Under the pieces are notes generated by a model that was not told the DNA's origin, made no database searches, and was given only the letters and a program-made list of their open reading frames with translations. 64,000 nt of DNA from Thermus filiformis. GTDB taxonomy: Bacteria; Deinococcota; Deinococci; Deinococcales; Thermaceae. The position numbers and the translations under genes were made by a program. The DNA is taken from positions 456,001-520,000 of the forward strand of contig NZ_JPSL02000040.1 in NCBI RefSeq assembly GCF_000771745.2, in the 5' to 3' direction. This document shows, one piece after another, positions 54,150 through 63,996 of the stretch (positions are counted from its first letter, which is position 1; the number at the start of each line of letters is the position of its first letter).

Positions 54150-54577
54150 CGGTTCTCGCTCACGTAGCGGGAGAGCTCCTGGATGAGGACCTCCTGCTCG
54201 CTCATGATGGCCTTGACCACGTCCCCGATGGAGATCACCCCCAGAACCCGCCCCTCCTCCACCACGGGCAGGTGGCGGACCCGGTGCTCGGTCATCAGGC
54301 GCATGGCCTCGGAAAGCGGCGTGGACCGGGTCACGGTGATGGGGTTCTCGGTCATGACCTCGTGCACCAGGGTGTCCCGGGAGAAGCGGCCCATGAGGAC
54401 CAGCTTCCGGGCGTAGTCCCGCTCGGAGAAGACGCCCAGAAGCCTCTCCCCGTCCAGGACCAGGAGGGCCCCGATCTCGTGCTCGGCCATCTTCCGCAGG
54501 GCCTCGTAGACCGTGGCCCCGGGCGGAACCCAAAAGACCTCCCCTCCCTTGCGAAGAAGCACCTGCCCCACCGTCAT
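54146..54577 (-). CDS. CBS-domain protein
   Basis: A 143-residue protein with two CBS motifs (residues 15-65 and 80-130; ATVYEALRKMAEHEIGALLV, TEHRVRHLPVVEEGRVLGVI). It has its own promoter (TATAAT at 54606-54611, minus strand) and the ribosome site GGGGGTGAGG. Likely senses adenine nucleotides; partner unknown. Confidence 0.92.
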   Translation of the reverse strand: MTVGQVLLRKGGEVFWVPPGATVYEALRKMAEHEIGALLVLDGERLLGVFSERDYARKLVLMGRFSRDTLVHEVMTENPITVTRSTPLSEAMRLMTEHRVRHLPVVEEGRVLGVISIGDVVKAIMSEQEVLIQELSRYVSENR

Positions 54578-54628
54578 GCCCTCACCCCCTTGGGATTAGG
54601 GCCTGATTATACCACAAGGCCTTGCCCC

Positions 54629-55435
54629 TTATCGGACGGTCAGGACGGGGCCCAAGGCGTGCCGGACCACGTGCTCCGCCGTGCTCCCCAGGACGAACCG
54701 GCGCACCGGCGCCCCCAGGGCCAAAAGGTCCTCCGGCCCGGCCAGGCGCAGGAGGTGCTCCGCCGGGTCGCCGGAAAAGGCCAGGGCCTCGGTCCGCACC
54801 CCCTCCTCCTGGAGGTAGGCCTCCGCCTCCAGGGCCCAAGCCCCGGCCACCACCGGGTCCTCGTGGACGCTCACCACCCGGACGAGGAGCCCCAGGGCCT
54901 TGGCCAGAGGCCGCAGGGTGCGGAGGGCCCGGACGGCGCTCTCCGTGGCGTTATACCCCAGGACCGCCCCCTGGGGCTCCACGTAGGCCAGGGGGGCCAG
55001 GAGGACCGGGGTGGGGCAGGTGCGCAGGACGCGGTCCGCGGTGCTCCCCAGGCCCAGGAACTCCCCCAGGTGGGCCTCCCCGGCCCGGCCCATCACCAGA
55101 AGGTCAGTGGTGCGGGCATGGCGGACGATGACCTCGTGGGGGAGGCCGGTCTCCAGGAAGGCCTCCACCGGAAGCCCCGCCTCCTCGGCGCTTTTCCGGA
55201 CCCGCTCCAGCACCGCCTCCCCCTTCAGGGTGAGGGCCTCCTCGAGCTCCTGGTGCCGCACGGGCAGGGGGATGCTCAGGGCCCCCAGGTCCAGAAGCTG
55301 GGGCAGGCGGATGAGCCGCTCGTCCCGCACGAAAAGGACGCGGAGCCGGGCCTGGAGCTTGTAGGCCAGCCACTCCGCCAGGACCTCGGCGCTTCGGGCC
55401 GGGGGCGAGCCATCGGTGGCCAGGAGGAGGTTCAT
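54629..55435 (-). CDS. Tandem universal stress protein (UspA x2)
   Basis: A 268-residue protein with two Usp domains (residues 1-145 and 155-268). The first has NLLLATDGSPPARS and the ATP-binding-type LLVMGRAGEAHLGEFLGLGS; the second has GLGxAxHV-like LGSTAEHVVRHALGPVLTV. It overlaps the MFS gene as ATGA. Confidence 0.92.
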   Translation of the reverse strand: MNLLLATDGSPPARSAEVLAEWLAYKLQARLRVLFVRDERLIRLPQLLDLGALSIPLPVRHQELEEALTLKGEAVLERVRKSAEEAGLPVEAFLETGLPHEVIVRHARTTDLLVMGRAGEAHLGEFLGLGSTADRVLRTCPTPVLLAPLAYVEPQGAVLGYNATESAVRALRTLRPLAKALGLLVRVVSVHEDPVVAGAWALEAEAYLQEEGVRTEALAFSGDPAEHLLRLAGPEDLLALGAPVRRFVLGSTAEHVVRHALGPVLTVR

Positions 55436-56565
55436 GCCTCTATCTTACGGGGCTCCCGCACCCAGGCGGCCAGGCCCCAGGCGGGAAGAAGCAGGACCCC
55501 CAAGGCCAGAAGGACGGGCAGCACGCCGAAAAGCTCAATGGCCCGCCCGATGGGGGCGTAGAAGAGGCCCGCGAACCCCCAGGTGAAGCCCATGAGGAGG
55601 CCGGAGACGGTGGCCATCTGCTTGGGCTCGAGCTCCTGGGCCATGGCGGTGGCCACGGGGATCCCGGCGTTCATCAAGGCCCCCGTCACCGCCAAAAGGA
55701 CCAGGTAAAGGGGGTTCTCCGGGGGGAGGAAGAGGAGGCCCAGGTAAAGGGGAAGGGCGAAGGTTAAAGTCCCCACCAGAACCCGCTTCCGGCCCAGCCG
55801 GTCGGAGAGCGTCCCCCCCAGGAGGGTGCCCAAGGTGGCGGAGAAGCTGTAGACGGAGAGGGAAAGGCCGGTGTAGTAGTCGGAAAGCCCCTTCAGGTGG
55901 TACCAGTAGGGCATGGTAGTGGAAAAGCTCATGAAGACCAGGCTCCGCAGGGTGGCCATCCCCCAGAGCTTGGCCACCTCGCCCCGGAAGACCCTGGAAA
56001 GGTCAGCGAATCCGGCCGGCCTCCCCCGCACCCGCGCCGGCGGGGTGCGCAAGAGGAGGAGGGCCGGGACGAGGGCCAAGGGGGTGAGGTAGAAAAGCCC
56101 CCCAAGCCCCCAGAGGTTGACCACGAAGAGGGCCACCAAAGGCCCCAGGGAAAGCCCCAGGTACCCCGCGGAGCCGAAGAAGGAAAGCCAGAAGCCCCGC
56201 CGCTCCCTGGGGGCGCTCTGCCCCACCAGGGCCGCCCCCGAGGCGTGGAAGAGGGCGGAGCCAAAGCCGGCCAGGCCCAGAACCACAAGGAGGGCAGAGA
56301 AGTCCCTCCAAAGGCCCAGGCTCCCCAGGCCCAGGGCCACCGCCACAGGGCCCAGGGCGGCGAGGAGCCTGCGGTCCATCCGGTCCGCAATGAGGCCCGC
56401 CACCGGCTGGAAGAGGCTCCCGGTCAGGGAATAGACGGAAACCAGAAGCCCCGCCGTGCCCAGGCCCACACCGAAGTGGGCCATGAGCTTGGGCAAAAGG
56501 GGGGTGAGGAAGTTGGAGAAGAGGTCGTTGGTGGTGTGGAGCCAGGCCAAAAGAAGGGGGACCAT
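55432..56565 (-). CDS. MFS transporter (Fsr/fosmidomycin-resistance-like)
   Basis: About 377 residues, twelve helices. GLIADRMDRRLLAALGPV and TLSDRLGRKRVLVGTLT are the two repeated MFS loop motifs. The start HTTNDLFSNFLTPLLPKLM resembles the fosmidomycin-resistance group. ATG 56565 follows TTAAGC closely; a TTG two codons upstream is less likely. Cotranscribed with the UspA gene. Confidence 0.85.
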   Translation of the reverse strand: MVPLLLAWLHTTNDLFSNFLTPLLPKLMAHFGVGLGTAGLLVSVYSLTGSLFQPVAGLIADRMDRRLLAALGPVAVALGLGSLGLWRDFSALLVVLGLAGFGSALFHASGAALVGQSAPRERRGFWLSFFGSAGYLGLSLGPLVALFVVNLWGLGGLFYLTPLALVPALLLLRTPPARVRGRPAGFADLSRVFRGEVAKLWGMATLRSLVFMSFSTTMPYWYHLKGLSDYYTGLSLSVYSFSATLGTLLGGTLSDRLGRKRVLVGTLTFALPLYLGLLFLPPENPLYLVLLAVTGALMNAGIPVATAMAQELEPKQMATVSGLLMGFTWGFAGLFYAPIGRAIELFGVLPVLLALGVLLLPAWGLAAWVREPRKIEA

Positions 56566-56636
56566 GACCAAAGCTTAACCGGGCGTGCTAGAATCGGGCT
56601 CGTGCTAAGGGGGTTTCCGGGGTCCAAAAAGAAAAC

Positions 56637-56713
<77 letters not shown>

Positions 56714-56727
56714 ACTCAGCAAGGAAA

Positions 56728-56756
56728 ACTCTAGCACCCCGTAAGGAGGCCGTCAA
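56728..56756 (-). promoter_or_regulatory. Promoter of tRNA-Arg
   Basis: On the minus strand TTGACG (56751-56756), 17 bp, TAGAGT (56728-56733), 14 nt before the tRNA. It overlaps the ribosome-binding site and start of the divergent foldase gene. Confidence 0.7.
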
Positions 56757-58583
56757 GTGTTCGGGATAAACAGGCGCATCATCACGATTCTGTTCGGGCT
56801 TCTGGCCGTGGCCTTCGCCGTGGGGGCCATCCTCCTCTTCACCCCCCAGGCGGGCCAGAGTCAGCGGGGCAAACCCGTCCTCTGGGTCAACGGAAAGGCG
56901 GTCTACGAGCTGGACCTCCTGCGGCTCCAGGGCAACGACCCCCTCTACGCCGCCAACCCCCAGGGCCTCCTGAAGGCCCTGGTGGACACCCACTTCCTGG
57001 AGCAGGTCATCCTCACCGAGGCCCTGAAGCAGGACGCGGCCCGGGTGCGGGTGAGCGCGGCCGAGGTCAAGAAGGAGGTGGACCGCATCAGGGAGCAGTT
57101 CGGCCTCAAGGACAAGAAGGTCTATGACCAGTTCCTCAACCAGGTGGGCTACACCGACGCCCAGCTCCGGGAGGAGATCAAGCAGAGCCTGAGGATCCAG
57201 AAGCGGCTCCAGCAGATCCAGGAGGCGGTCAAGCCCACCCCAGAGGAGGTCCGGTTCTACTTCACCCTCTTCAAGGAAGAGTACAAGGGAGAGGCCCAGG
57301 TCAAGGCCCGGCAGATCGTTCTGGACGACAAGGCAAAAGCATTGGAAGCCCTGGCCAAGGCCAAGGCGGGGGAGGACTTCGCCCAGCTCGCCCAGACCTA
57401 CTCCAAGGTGGGGGCGGAGCAGGGGGGCGCCCTCGGCGCCGAGCCGGGGAAGAGCGAGCCCCGTCCGGTGACCAAGGTGGTCTTCCCCGAGGCGGTGGCC
57501 CAGGAGGTCTTCCGCCTCAAGGGGCCGGGCCTGGTGGGGCCGGTAGAAGCGGGGGGGCGGTACTACCTCGTCAAGGTGGAGGAGTACATCCCCCCCAAGG
57601 AGCCCTCCTTTGAGGAGGTCAAGGCCAAGGTGGAGGAGGACGCCAAGAAGGCCAAGGCGGACGGGGCCCTCGAGGCCTACCTGGAAGAGCTCAGGGCCAA
57701 GGCCCAGGTCCGCTTCGCGGAGAACATGGGCTACCAGTACAAGAACCCTGCAGTGGCCACGGTGGAGCCCGAGGGCGGAAAGAAGGTGGAGATCCTCCTC
57801 GCCCAGGTGCTCCAGCCCGTCTTCTCCAACCCGCAGATGGCCCAGCTCCTCCAGCAGGGCCTGGGGGAGCTGGCGGTCCAGTTCTTCCTCCCCTCCACCT
57901 TGGACCAGCTCATCAACCGGGAGATCCTGGTCCAGGAGGCCCAGAAGTCGGGCCAGCCCTTCATCGGCTCCAAGGACGAGATCGCCCAGGCGGTCCAGCT
58001 CTGGAAGACCCAGGACGTGAGCGTGACGGACGCGGAGGTGAAGGACTTCTACGCCAAGAACCCCGCCCTCTTCACCGTTCCCGCCTCCGCCGAGGTCAAG
58101 GTGGTGACCTTCAAGGACGAGGCCCAGGCCAAGGCCTTCCGGGAGGCGGCGCTTAAGAGCGGGAACCTCGAGGCCCTGGCCAAGGCCCAGGAGGGCGAGC
58201 TGACCGACCACGGGGCGGTCAATCCCGGCGTTTTGCCCGCCGTCTTGGACCGGCTGGTCTTCAGGGTGAAGGACTCCTTCCCCAAGGGCCCCGCGGGGGA
58301 GGTGAGCGAGGTGGTCAAGCTGGAGGACGGGAGCTTCGTGGTGCTCATCGTGAACAACCGCAAGGCCGAGGTCCTGAGGCCCCTGTCCGAGGTCTACGAG
58401 GAGGCCAAGGCCCTGGCCCTCTCCCAGAAGCGGTCCAGGGCCGCCCAGGCCTGGGTGGAGGAGCTCAGGAAGAAGGCCAAGGTTGAGAACCGGCTGAACC
58501 AGGTCCTGGCCGAGCTCACCCCCAAGGAGGCCCCTAAGGAGAGCCCCGCGCCCAGCACCCCGGAAGCCCCGGCCAAGCCCTGA
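56757..58583 (+). CDS. SurA/PpiD-like peptidyl-prolyl isomerase foldase
   Basis: A 608-residue membrane-anchored periplasmic chaperone. Residues 9-29 are the anchor; SurA-N-like helices follow (to about 180); a parvulin domain at about 180-280 (KARQIVLDDKAKALEALAKA, AQLAQTYSKVGAEQGGALG). A second, more diverged parvulin-like part lies at about 420-560 (GELTDHGAVNPGVLPAVLD), then a Pro/Lys-rich tail. GTG 56757 has AAGGAGG 8 nt upstream. It helps fold envelope proteins. Confidence 0.88.
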   Translation: MFGINRRIITILFGLLAVAFAVGAILLFTPQAGQSQRGKPVLWVNGKAVYELDLLRLQGNDPLYAANPQGLLKALVDTHFLEQVILTEALKQDAARVRVSAAEVKKEVDRIREQFGLKDKKVYDQFLNQVGYTDAQLREEIKQSLRIQKRLQQIQEAVKPTPEEVRFYFTLFKEEYKGEAQVKARQIVLDDKAKALEALAKAKAGEDFAQLAQTYSKVGAEQGGALGAEPGKSEPRPVTKVVFPEAVAQEVFRLKGPGLVGPVEAGGRYYLVKVEEYIPPKEPSFEEVKAKVEEDAKKAKADGALEAYLEELRAKAQVRFAENMGYQYKNPAVATVEPEGGKKVEILLAQVLQPVFSNPQMAQLLQQGLGELAVQFFLPSTLDQLINREILVQEAQKSGQPFIGSKDEIAQAVQLWKTQDVSVTDAEVKDFYAKNPALFTVPASAEVKVVTFKDEAQAKAFREAALKSGNLEALAKAQEGELTDHGAVNPGVLPAVLDRLVFRVKDSFPKGPAGEVSEVVKLEDGSFVVLIVNNRKAEVLRPLSEVYEEAKALALSQKRSRAAQAWVEELRKKAKVENRLNQVLAELTPKEAPKESPAPSTPEAPAKP

Positions 58584-58590
58584 GGCCAAG

Positions 58591-58632
58591 CCCTGATCCC
58601 ATCCCGTCCTGGCCTAGGCCAGGACGGGATTA
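58591..58632. repeat. Palindromic unit, variant stem (terminator-like)
   Basis: ATCCCGTCCTGGCC / GGCCAGGACGGGAT, a perfect 14-bp stem over CTAG, between the convergent foldase and GH31 genes. The usual GGGGCCCC flank is missing, so this is the most divergent member of the family. Confidence 0.75.
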
Positions 58633-60978
58633 AAGCCAGGCCTCCGCCTCCCCCGCCCTCAGGTCCAGGAGGATGTCCTCCTCCTTGCGCCAGGGAACCG
58701 TGGCCTCCCGCAGGGTCCTTACCCCCAAAAGCCGGGCCTCCACCCGGAGCCTCCTCGCCAGGTTGGGGTCCTTGAGCCGCAGGTAAAGCCGCCGGGAGAC
58801 CGGGTCAAACCCGCCCTCCAAGAGGGCCTCGAGGCCCGGGGCGTACCCGTCCCCCTCGTCCTCGTAAAGCCGCCCCCGGATCTCCTCCCCCAGGGCCACC
58901 TGCCAGACCAGGCTCCGCCAGGGCAGGGCCCCCTCGGTGTGGGGAAGGGGGTCGGTGAAGGGGATGGCCGCGCCCGCCCTCTGGTAAAGGGGGATCCCCT
59001 CCAGAGGGGTGGGGGCCGGGTGGAACCCCGAAGCGTACATCTCCCCGGTGAAGGCCTGGTACCAGACCCCCTGGGGCAGGTAGACCAGCCGGTGGGTCTG
59101 GCCGGGGCGGAGGGCGGGGGCGAGGAGGAGGTCCTCCCCCAGGAGGGCCTGGTCGTGCACCGCCTCCGCCCGGGGGTCCTGGGGGTGATGGAGGAAGAGG
59201 GGGCGCAGAAGGGGAAGCCCCGTGCGGCTCGCCTCCTCCGCCAGGGTGTAGAGGTGGGGCAGGAGGCGGTAGCGGAAGCGGATGGCCTCCCGTATGCACC
59301 GCTCCCACCGCTTCCCAAAGGCCCAAGGCTCCTGGCGGCGGCTTCCCTTGCCCGAGTGGTTGCGCATGAAGGGGTAGAAGGCCCCGAGCCAGGTCCAGCG
59401 GCAGAGGAGCTCCCCGTCCGCGTCCCCCGAGAACCCCCCGATGTCCGCCCCCACGAAGGGCACCCCGGAAAGCCCCAGGTTGAGGAGCATGGGCAGGGAC
59501 ATCTCCAGGTGCTCGTAGTAGCTGGAGTTGTCCCCGGTCCAGACCCAGGCGTACCTCTGCACCCCGGCGAACCCGCTCCGGGTGAGGACGAAGGGGCGCC
59601 TTCCGGGCTCCAGGCGCCTCAGCCCCTCAAAGGTGGCCCGGCTCATCAGGAGGCCGTAGAGGTTGTGCACCTCCGCGTGCCACCGATCGCCGTGCTTGGC
59701 CGTGGAGGGGAGGGTCTTGCCCGGGGCCGGGCGGCCCTCCACCTGGAAGGCGGCGGGCTCGTTCATGTCGTTCCAGATGCCGGCCACCCCCCGCTCCAGG
59801 TAGAAGCGGTGCAGGCCGCCCCACCAGTCGCGCACCTCCTCCCGGGTGAAGTCGGGCCAGACGGCGGGCTGAGGCCAGACCGCCCCCACCAGCTCCTCGT
59901 CCTTGCGGTTGCGGACGAAGTAGCCCCGGGCCCGCCCCTCCTCGTACACCGGATAGCCCTCCTCCTTCTTCACCCCCGGGTCCACGATGGCCACCAGCTT
60001 GACCCCCCGGGCCCGCAGGTCGCCGGCCAGGCGGCCTAGGTCGGGAAACCGGTGGGGGTCGTGGGTGAAGACCTTGTACCCCTCCATGTAGTCAATGTCC
60101 AGCCAGAGGGCCTCGAGGGGGATGTCCCGCTCCCAGAACCCCTCCGCCACCTTTCGCACCGTCTTTTCGTCCGGATAGCTCCAGCGGCACTGGTGGTAGC
60201 CCAAAGCCCAAAGGGGAGGAAGAGGAGCGCGGCCGGTCAGGGCGGTGTAGGCCCGGACCACGTCCAAAGGCGCGGGGCCGGGGATGAGGTAGAGGTCAAA
60301 GGTGGGCCCCTCCGTGTAGACGAGGCTGGTCTCGGGGTCGGTGAAGGCCAGGTCAAAGACCGTCCGCCAGGTTTCGTCCAAATAGAGGCCCCAGGCCCTC
60401 TCCCCCTCCTTGGCCAAGAGGAAGGGGTGGGCCTGGTACAGGGGGTCGGTGTCCGGGTGGTGGTGGGGGTCGTCCGTGGCCCAGTTGGTCCAGCGGCGCC
60501 CCTTCTTGTCCAGAAACCCGGTCCTCTCCCCCAGGCCGTAGTAGCGCCGCCCCTCCTCCTCGGCCAGGAGAAGCCCGTAGCCCGAGCCCAGGGGAAGCCC
60601 GTCCAGGACCTCCTTCAGGGCGTCCCCCTCCTGGGAAAGCCGCACCATCTCCTCGGGGAGGCCCACCGGGACCAGGGCCCCCGCCAGGAGGAGGGGGGCC
60701 CGCAGGCCGGAGAACCTCAGGCCGAAGGGGTCCAGGTCCAGCTCGAGGCCCACCCCTTCCCCCAGGACCCGCCCGCCCTCCAGGAAGAGGGGCAGGGGGG
60801 CGAGGCCCTCCACCACCCAGCTCCCCTTCCCGGCGTCCTCCGGGCGGTGGTAGACGAAGACCCGAAGGAAGGCGTGCCCCTCCTTCCGGTACCCTTCCAC
60901 CCGGCCCTGGAACCAGGGGCCCTCCAGGTGGATGACCCCCCCTTCCGCGCGCGCCCCGCTAAAGCGAACCGGATACAC
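58630..60978 (-). CDS. GH31 alpha-glucosidase
   Basis: A 782-residue family GH31 enzyme cleaving terminal alpha-glucose. Nucleophile Asp404 in GIWNDMNEPA, acid/base Asp483 in WTGDNSS, and the substrate motifs LWLDIDYMEGYKVF and ADIGGFSGD. No signal peptide, so it is cytosolic. It lies 3 bp after a permease gene of a maltose-type ABC importer, implying that it splits imported alpha-glucosides. Confidence 0.93.
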   Translation of the reverse strand: MYPVRFSGARAEGGVIHLEGPWFQGRVEGYRKEGHAFLRVFVYHRPEDAGKGSWVVEGLAPLPLFLEGGRVLGEGVGLELDLDPFGLRFSGLRAPLLLAGALVPVGLPEEMVRLSQEGDALKEVLDGLPLGSGYGLLLAEEEGRRYYGLGERTGFLDKKGRRWTNWATDDPHHHPDTDPLYQAHPFLLAKEGERAWGLYLDETWRTVFDLAFTDPETSLVYTEGPTFDLYLIPGPAPLDVVRAYTALTGRAPLPPLWALGYHQCRWSYPDEKTVRKVAEGFWERDIPLEALWLDIDYMEGYKVFTHDPHRFPDLGRLAGDLRARGVKLVAIVDPGVKKEEGYPVYEEGRARGYFVRNRKDEELVGAVWPQPAVWPDFTREEVRDWWGGLHRFYLERGVAGIWNDMNEPAAFQVEGRPAPGKTLPSTAKHGDRWHAEVHNLYGLLMSRATFEGLRRLEPGRRPFVLTRSGFAGVQRYAWVWTGDNSSYYEHLEMSLPMLLNLGLSGVPFVGADIGGFSGDADGELLCRWTWLGAFYPFMRNHSGKGSRRQEPWAFGKRWERCIREAIRFRYRLLPHLYTLAEEASRTGLPLLRPLFLHHPQDPRAEAVHDQALLGEDLLLAPALRPGQTHRLVYLPQGVWYQAFTGEMYASGFHPAPTPLEGIPLYQRAGAAIPFTDPLPHTEGALPWRSLVWQVALGEEIRGRLYEDEGDGYAPGLEALLEGGFDPVSRRLYLRLKDPNLARRLRVEARLLGVRTLREATVPWRKEEDILLDLRAGEAEAWL

Positions 60979-60981
60979 GCC

Positions 60982-61812
60982 TCACCCCTTGACCGCCCCG
61001 GCCGTCAGGCCGGCCACAATCCGCTGCTGGAAGACCAGGACCAGGACCACCAGGGGCACGGTGACCACCACGCTCGCCGCCATGATAGAACCCCAGGGGA
61101 TCTCAAAGGGGGTGGCCCCGCCGAAGCTGGCGATGGCCGGGGGGACGGTCTTCACCCGGTCCCCCACGGTGAAGGTGAGGGCGAAGAGGTACTCGTTCCA
61201 GGCGGCGATGAAGGCCAGAAGCCCGGTGGTCACCAACCCGGGCCCGGTGAGGGGGAGCATGATGCGGAAAAGCGTCTGCAAAGGGGTGGCCCCGTCCACG
61301 TAGGCGGCCTCCTCGAGCTCCCTCGGAAGGCCCCGGAAGTAGCCGGTGAGGACCCAGATGGTGAAGGGCAGGGTGAAGAGGAGGTAGGAAAGGATGAGGC
61401 CCAGGTGGGTGTTGAAGAGGCCCGTGGCCCTAAGGAGGATGAAGAGGCCGGAGAGGACGGAGATCTGGGGGAACATGGTCATGGCGAGGACGATATAGAG
61501 CACGGCGTTTTTGGGCGGGAAGGGGAGCCTCCCCAGGGCATAGGCGGCCAGGACGCCCAGGAAGAGGGAGAGGAGGGTCGCCCCCCCGGCCACGATCAGG
61601 GAGTTGAGGAGGTTGCGGCCGAAGTTGGCCTGGAGGAAGACGTTCTTGTAGTGGTCCAGGGTGAAGGGGATGGGGAGGAAGCTGGGGTTGGCGGAGAAGA
61701 GGGCGTCCGAGGGCTTGAAGCTGGAGATCACCGCCCAGTAGAAGGGGAAGACGCTGTAGACCACAATGAAGGCCACCAGGAGGTAAAAGAGCAGGCGGCT
61801 TAAGAGCCTCAC
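60982..61812 (-). CDS. Sugar ABC transporter permease (MalG type)
   Basis: A 276-residue permease with six helices. The EAA loop ELEEAAYVDGATPLQTLFRI (about residues 165-190) contacts the ATPase. It overlaps the preceding permease by 4 bp. Confidence 0.93.
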   Translation of the reverse strand: MRLLSRLLFYLLVAFIVVYSVFPFYWAVISSFKPSDALFSANPSFLPIPFTLDHYKNVFLQANFGRNLLNSLIVAGGATLLSLFLGVLAAYALGRLPFPPKNAVLYIVLAMTMFPQISVLSGLFILLRATGLFNTHLGLILSYLLFTLPFTIWVLTGYFRGLPRELEEAAYVDGATPLQTLFRIMLPLTGPGLVTTGLLAFIAAWNEYLFALTFTVGDRVKTVPPAIASFGGATPFEIPWGSIMAASVVVTVPLVVLVLVFQQRIVAGLTAGAVKG

Positions 61813-62684
61813 CGCACCACCTCCCTTCCCACGCTGCGCATATAGAGGAGAACGAAGACGAAGATAATGACCAGGATGGCCACGCTCACCGCCGAGCCGT
61901 ACCCCAGGTCCTGGAAGTCAATAAGGACCTGCCGGTTGTAAATGGCCAGGCTCTTGGTGGCAGGGTTCACCCCCGCCATGACGAAGATCACGTCAAAGAC
62001 CCTGAGGGCGTCCAGGGTGCGGAAGATCAGGGCCACCACCAAGGCCGGGGTCAGGAGGGGGAGGGTGATGGTCCAGAACTGCTGCCAGCGGCTGGCCCCG
62101 TCAATGCTCGCCGCCTCGTACAGCTCCTCCGGGATGAGCTGTAGGCCCGCCAGGAGCAGAAGGGCCATGAAGGGGGTGGTCTTCCACACGTCCACCGCGA
62201 TGATGGAGGGGAGGATCAGCTCGGGTTTGGCCAGAAAGGCCACCTTCTGGGAGAGGAGGCCCAGCTTCACCCCCAGGACGTTGACGACCCCGTACACGTC
62301 GTTCAGCATCCACTTCCACATCTGGGCCGAGACCACGGTGGGGATGGCCCAGGGGATGAGGATGGCCGTCCGCACCAGGCCCCGCCCCCGGAAGCGGGAG
62401 TTGATGACCAGGGCGATGGCCAGGCCCAAAAAGGTCTCCAGGCTCACCGAGACCACGGTGAAGCGGAGGGTGTTCCAGAAGGCCAGGCGGAAATCGGGGT
62501 CCTGGAGGAGGTAAAGGTAGTTCTCAAACCCGATAAACTCGGGCTTTTCCACGAAGGCGATATCCGCTTTGTAGAAGGACCAGTAAAAGACCTGGGCCAG
62601 GGGGTAGCCCGCCACCAGGAGGACCACCAGGAGGGTAGGGAGGACCAGGGCCCAGGCCAGCCGGGTCTGCCTAAGGGTGAGCAT
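61809..62684 (-). CDS. Sugar ABC transporter permease (MalF type)
   Basis: A 291-residue permease with six helices; EAA motif YEAASIDGASRWQQFWTI. ATG 62684 lies 6 nt after TAGACT (62691-62696, minus strand), so it can be transcribed as a leaderless mRNA independent of the binding protein. No MalK-type ATPase is present; a shared ATPase elsewhere is probable. Confidence 0.93.
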   Translation of the reverse strand: MLTLRQTRLAWALVLPTLLVVLLVAGYPLAQVFYWSFYKADIAFVEKPEFIGFENYLYLLQDPDFRLAFWNTLRFTVVSVSLETFLGLAIALVINSRFRGRGLVRTAILIPWAIPTVVSAQMWKWMLNDVYGVVNVLGVKLGLLSQKVAFLAKPELILPSIIAVDVWKTTPFMALLLLAGLQLIPEELYEAASIDGASRWQQFWTITLPLLTPALVVALIFRTLDALRVFDVIFVMAGVNPATKSLAIYNRQVLIDFQDLGYGSAVSVAILVIIFVFVLLYMRSVGREVVR

Positions 62685-62690
62685 AGCGGT

Positions 62691-62724
62691 AGTCTAAACC
62701 CCCGGGGGAAGACTCCCCCGGGGG
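62691..62724 (-). terminator. Hairpin between binding protein and permeases, with internal promoter
   Basis: On the minus strand an 11-bp stem CCCCCGGGGGA / TCCCCCGGGGG (62699-62724) follows the binding-protein stop, then TTTAGACT. The hairpin can stop or protect the upstream mRNA, so that the binding protein is made in excess; TAGACT then restarts transcription for the permeases. Confidence 0.75.
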
Positions 62725-62733
62725 AAAGAGGGC

Positions 62734-63996
62734 CTAGCGCAGAATGCGCTTAAGGCGGGCCTCGAGGTCCCGCACCGCCTGCTCGCCGGTCTTCCTGCCG
62801 GTCAGGGCGTTGTGGACCTCGGTCCAGATGGCCTCGGAGGCCTGGTTGTACTTGGCCCCCGCCACGTCGGAAGGACGGGAGACCGCGTTCTGGAAGACGG
62901 GCAGGAGGTCCTTGAACCAGGGGTTCTTGGCCAGGACGTCCTTGTCGTTGTAAAGGGCGGGCCGGGTGGGCAGGCGGGAGAGCCGGACGGCGTTGTCCTT
63001 CTGCACCTCATAGGAGGCGAGGTACTTCACCAGGTCAGCCGCCTCCTTGGGGTGGCGGGTGTAGGCGGAGACCATGAGCTGCCAGCCGCCCAGGGTGGCC
63101 GCGTTCGGGGCGTCCGCGCTCCCCTTGGGCAGCACCGTGACCGCGATCTTACCCCGGACGGGGCTCCCCTCCGCCTGGCCCAGGGCGTAGGCGTAGGGCC
63201 AGTTACGCATGAAAAGGGCGTTCCCCTGCTGGAAGACGTTCCGGGCCTCCTCCTCCGCGTAGCTGGTCACGCCGGGGGGTGCGATGGTGCCCACGTAGCG
63301 GCGGATGGTGTTCAGGGCCAGGGCGGCCTTGGGGTTGTTGACGGAGATGCGGCCGTCCTTCTCAATGATCCGGCCGCCCCCAAAGGAGTAGATCCACTCC
63401 AGGGCGTCGCAGGTCAGCCCCTCGTAGGCCTTGCCCTGGAAGACGAAGCCCCAGAAGTCCTTGTTGGTCTTCCGCTCCCCTTCCATCACCTTCTTGGCCA
63501 TCTGCTCCAGCTCGGCCCAGGTCCTGGGGGGGTTCTTGTACCCGTACTTCTGGAGGAGGTCGGTGCGGTAGTACAAAAGCCCTGCGTCGGTGAAGAAGGG
63601 GATGGAGGTGAGCTTGCCCCCGATGGTGTTGTTCTCCACGATGCGGGGGAAGAACTCCTTAAGCTCGGCCTCCGAGAAGTACTGCTTGAGGTCCAACGCG
63701 TGCGGGGCCACGATGCCCGGCCAGATGACGTCAATCATGTAGACGTCCACGTCCGGGCTTTTGGCCGCCCAGTACTGCTGGTAGAGGGCGAGGCGGTCGT
63801 TGGTGTCCGCCGGGGAGTCAATGTACTCCACCTTGTTCCCGGTCTTCCTCGCCCACTCCTCCACCTTCTCCTTCATCCAGCGCCCGCCCTCGCCCACCGC
63901 GGTGGAGTCGCCCGCCACCCGGATGGTGACCTGGGCCTGGGCCACCCCGAAGGCCAGGACCGCCCCGATCGCCGCCAAAAACGCCAGTTTCCTCAT
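62734..63996 (-). CDS. Sugar ABC transporter substrate-binding protein (alpha-glucoside type)
   Basis: A 420-residue periplasmic binding protein. Signal peptide [22 protein letters not shown]; family blocks [18 protein letters not shown] and [20 protein letters not shown] match the trehalose/maltose-type cluster. With GH31 and two permeases it fits the trehalose/maltose/sucrose/palatinose importer known in T. thermophilus. Its promoter lies beyond the window end. Confidence 0.92.
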   Translation of the reverse strand: MRKLAFLAAIGAVLAFGVAQAQVTIRVAGDSTAVGEGGRWMKEKVEEWARKTGNKVEYIDSPADTNDRLALYQQYWAAKSPDVDVYMIDVIWPGIVAPHALDLKQYFSEAELKEFFPRIVENNTIGGKLTSIPFFTDAGLLYYRTDLLQKYGYKNPPRTWAELEQMAKKVMEGERKTNKDFWGFVFQGKAYEGLTCDALEWIYSFGGGRIIEKDGRISVNNPKAALALNTIRRYVGTIAPPGVTSYAEEEARNVFQQGNALFMRNWPYAYALGQAEGSPVRGKIAVTVLPKGSADAPNAATLGGWQLMVSAYTRHPKEAADLVKYLASYEVQKDNAVRLSRLPTRPALYNDKDVLAKNPWFKDLLPVFQNAVSRPSDVAGAKYNQASEAIWTEVHNALTGRKTGEQAVRDLEARLKRILR

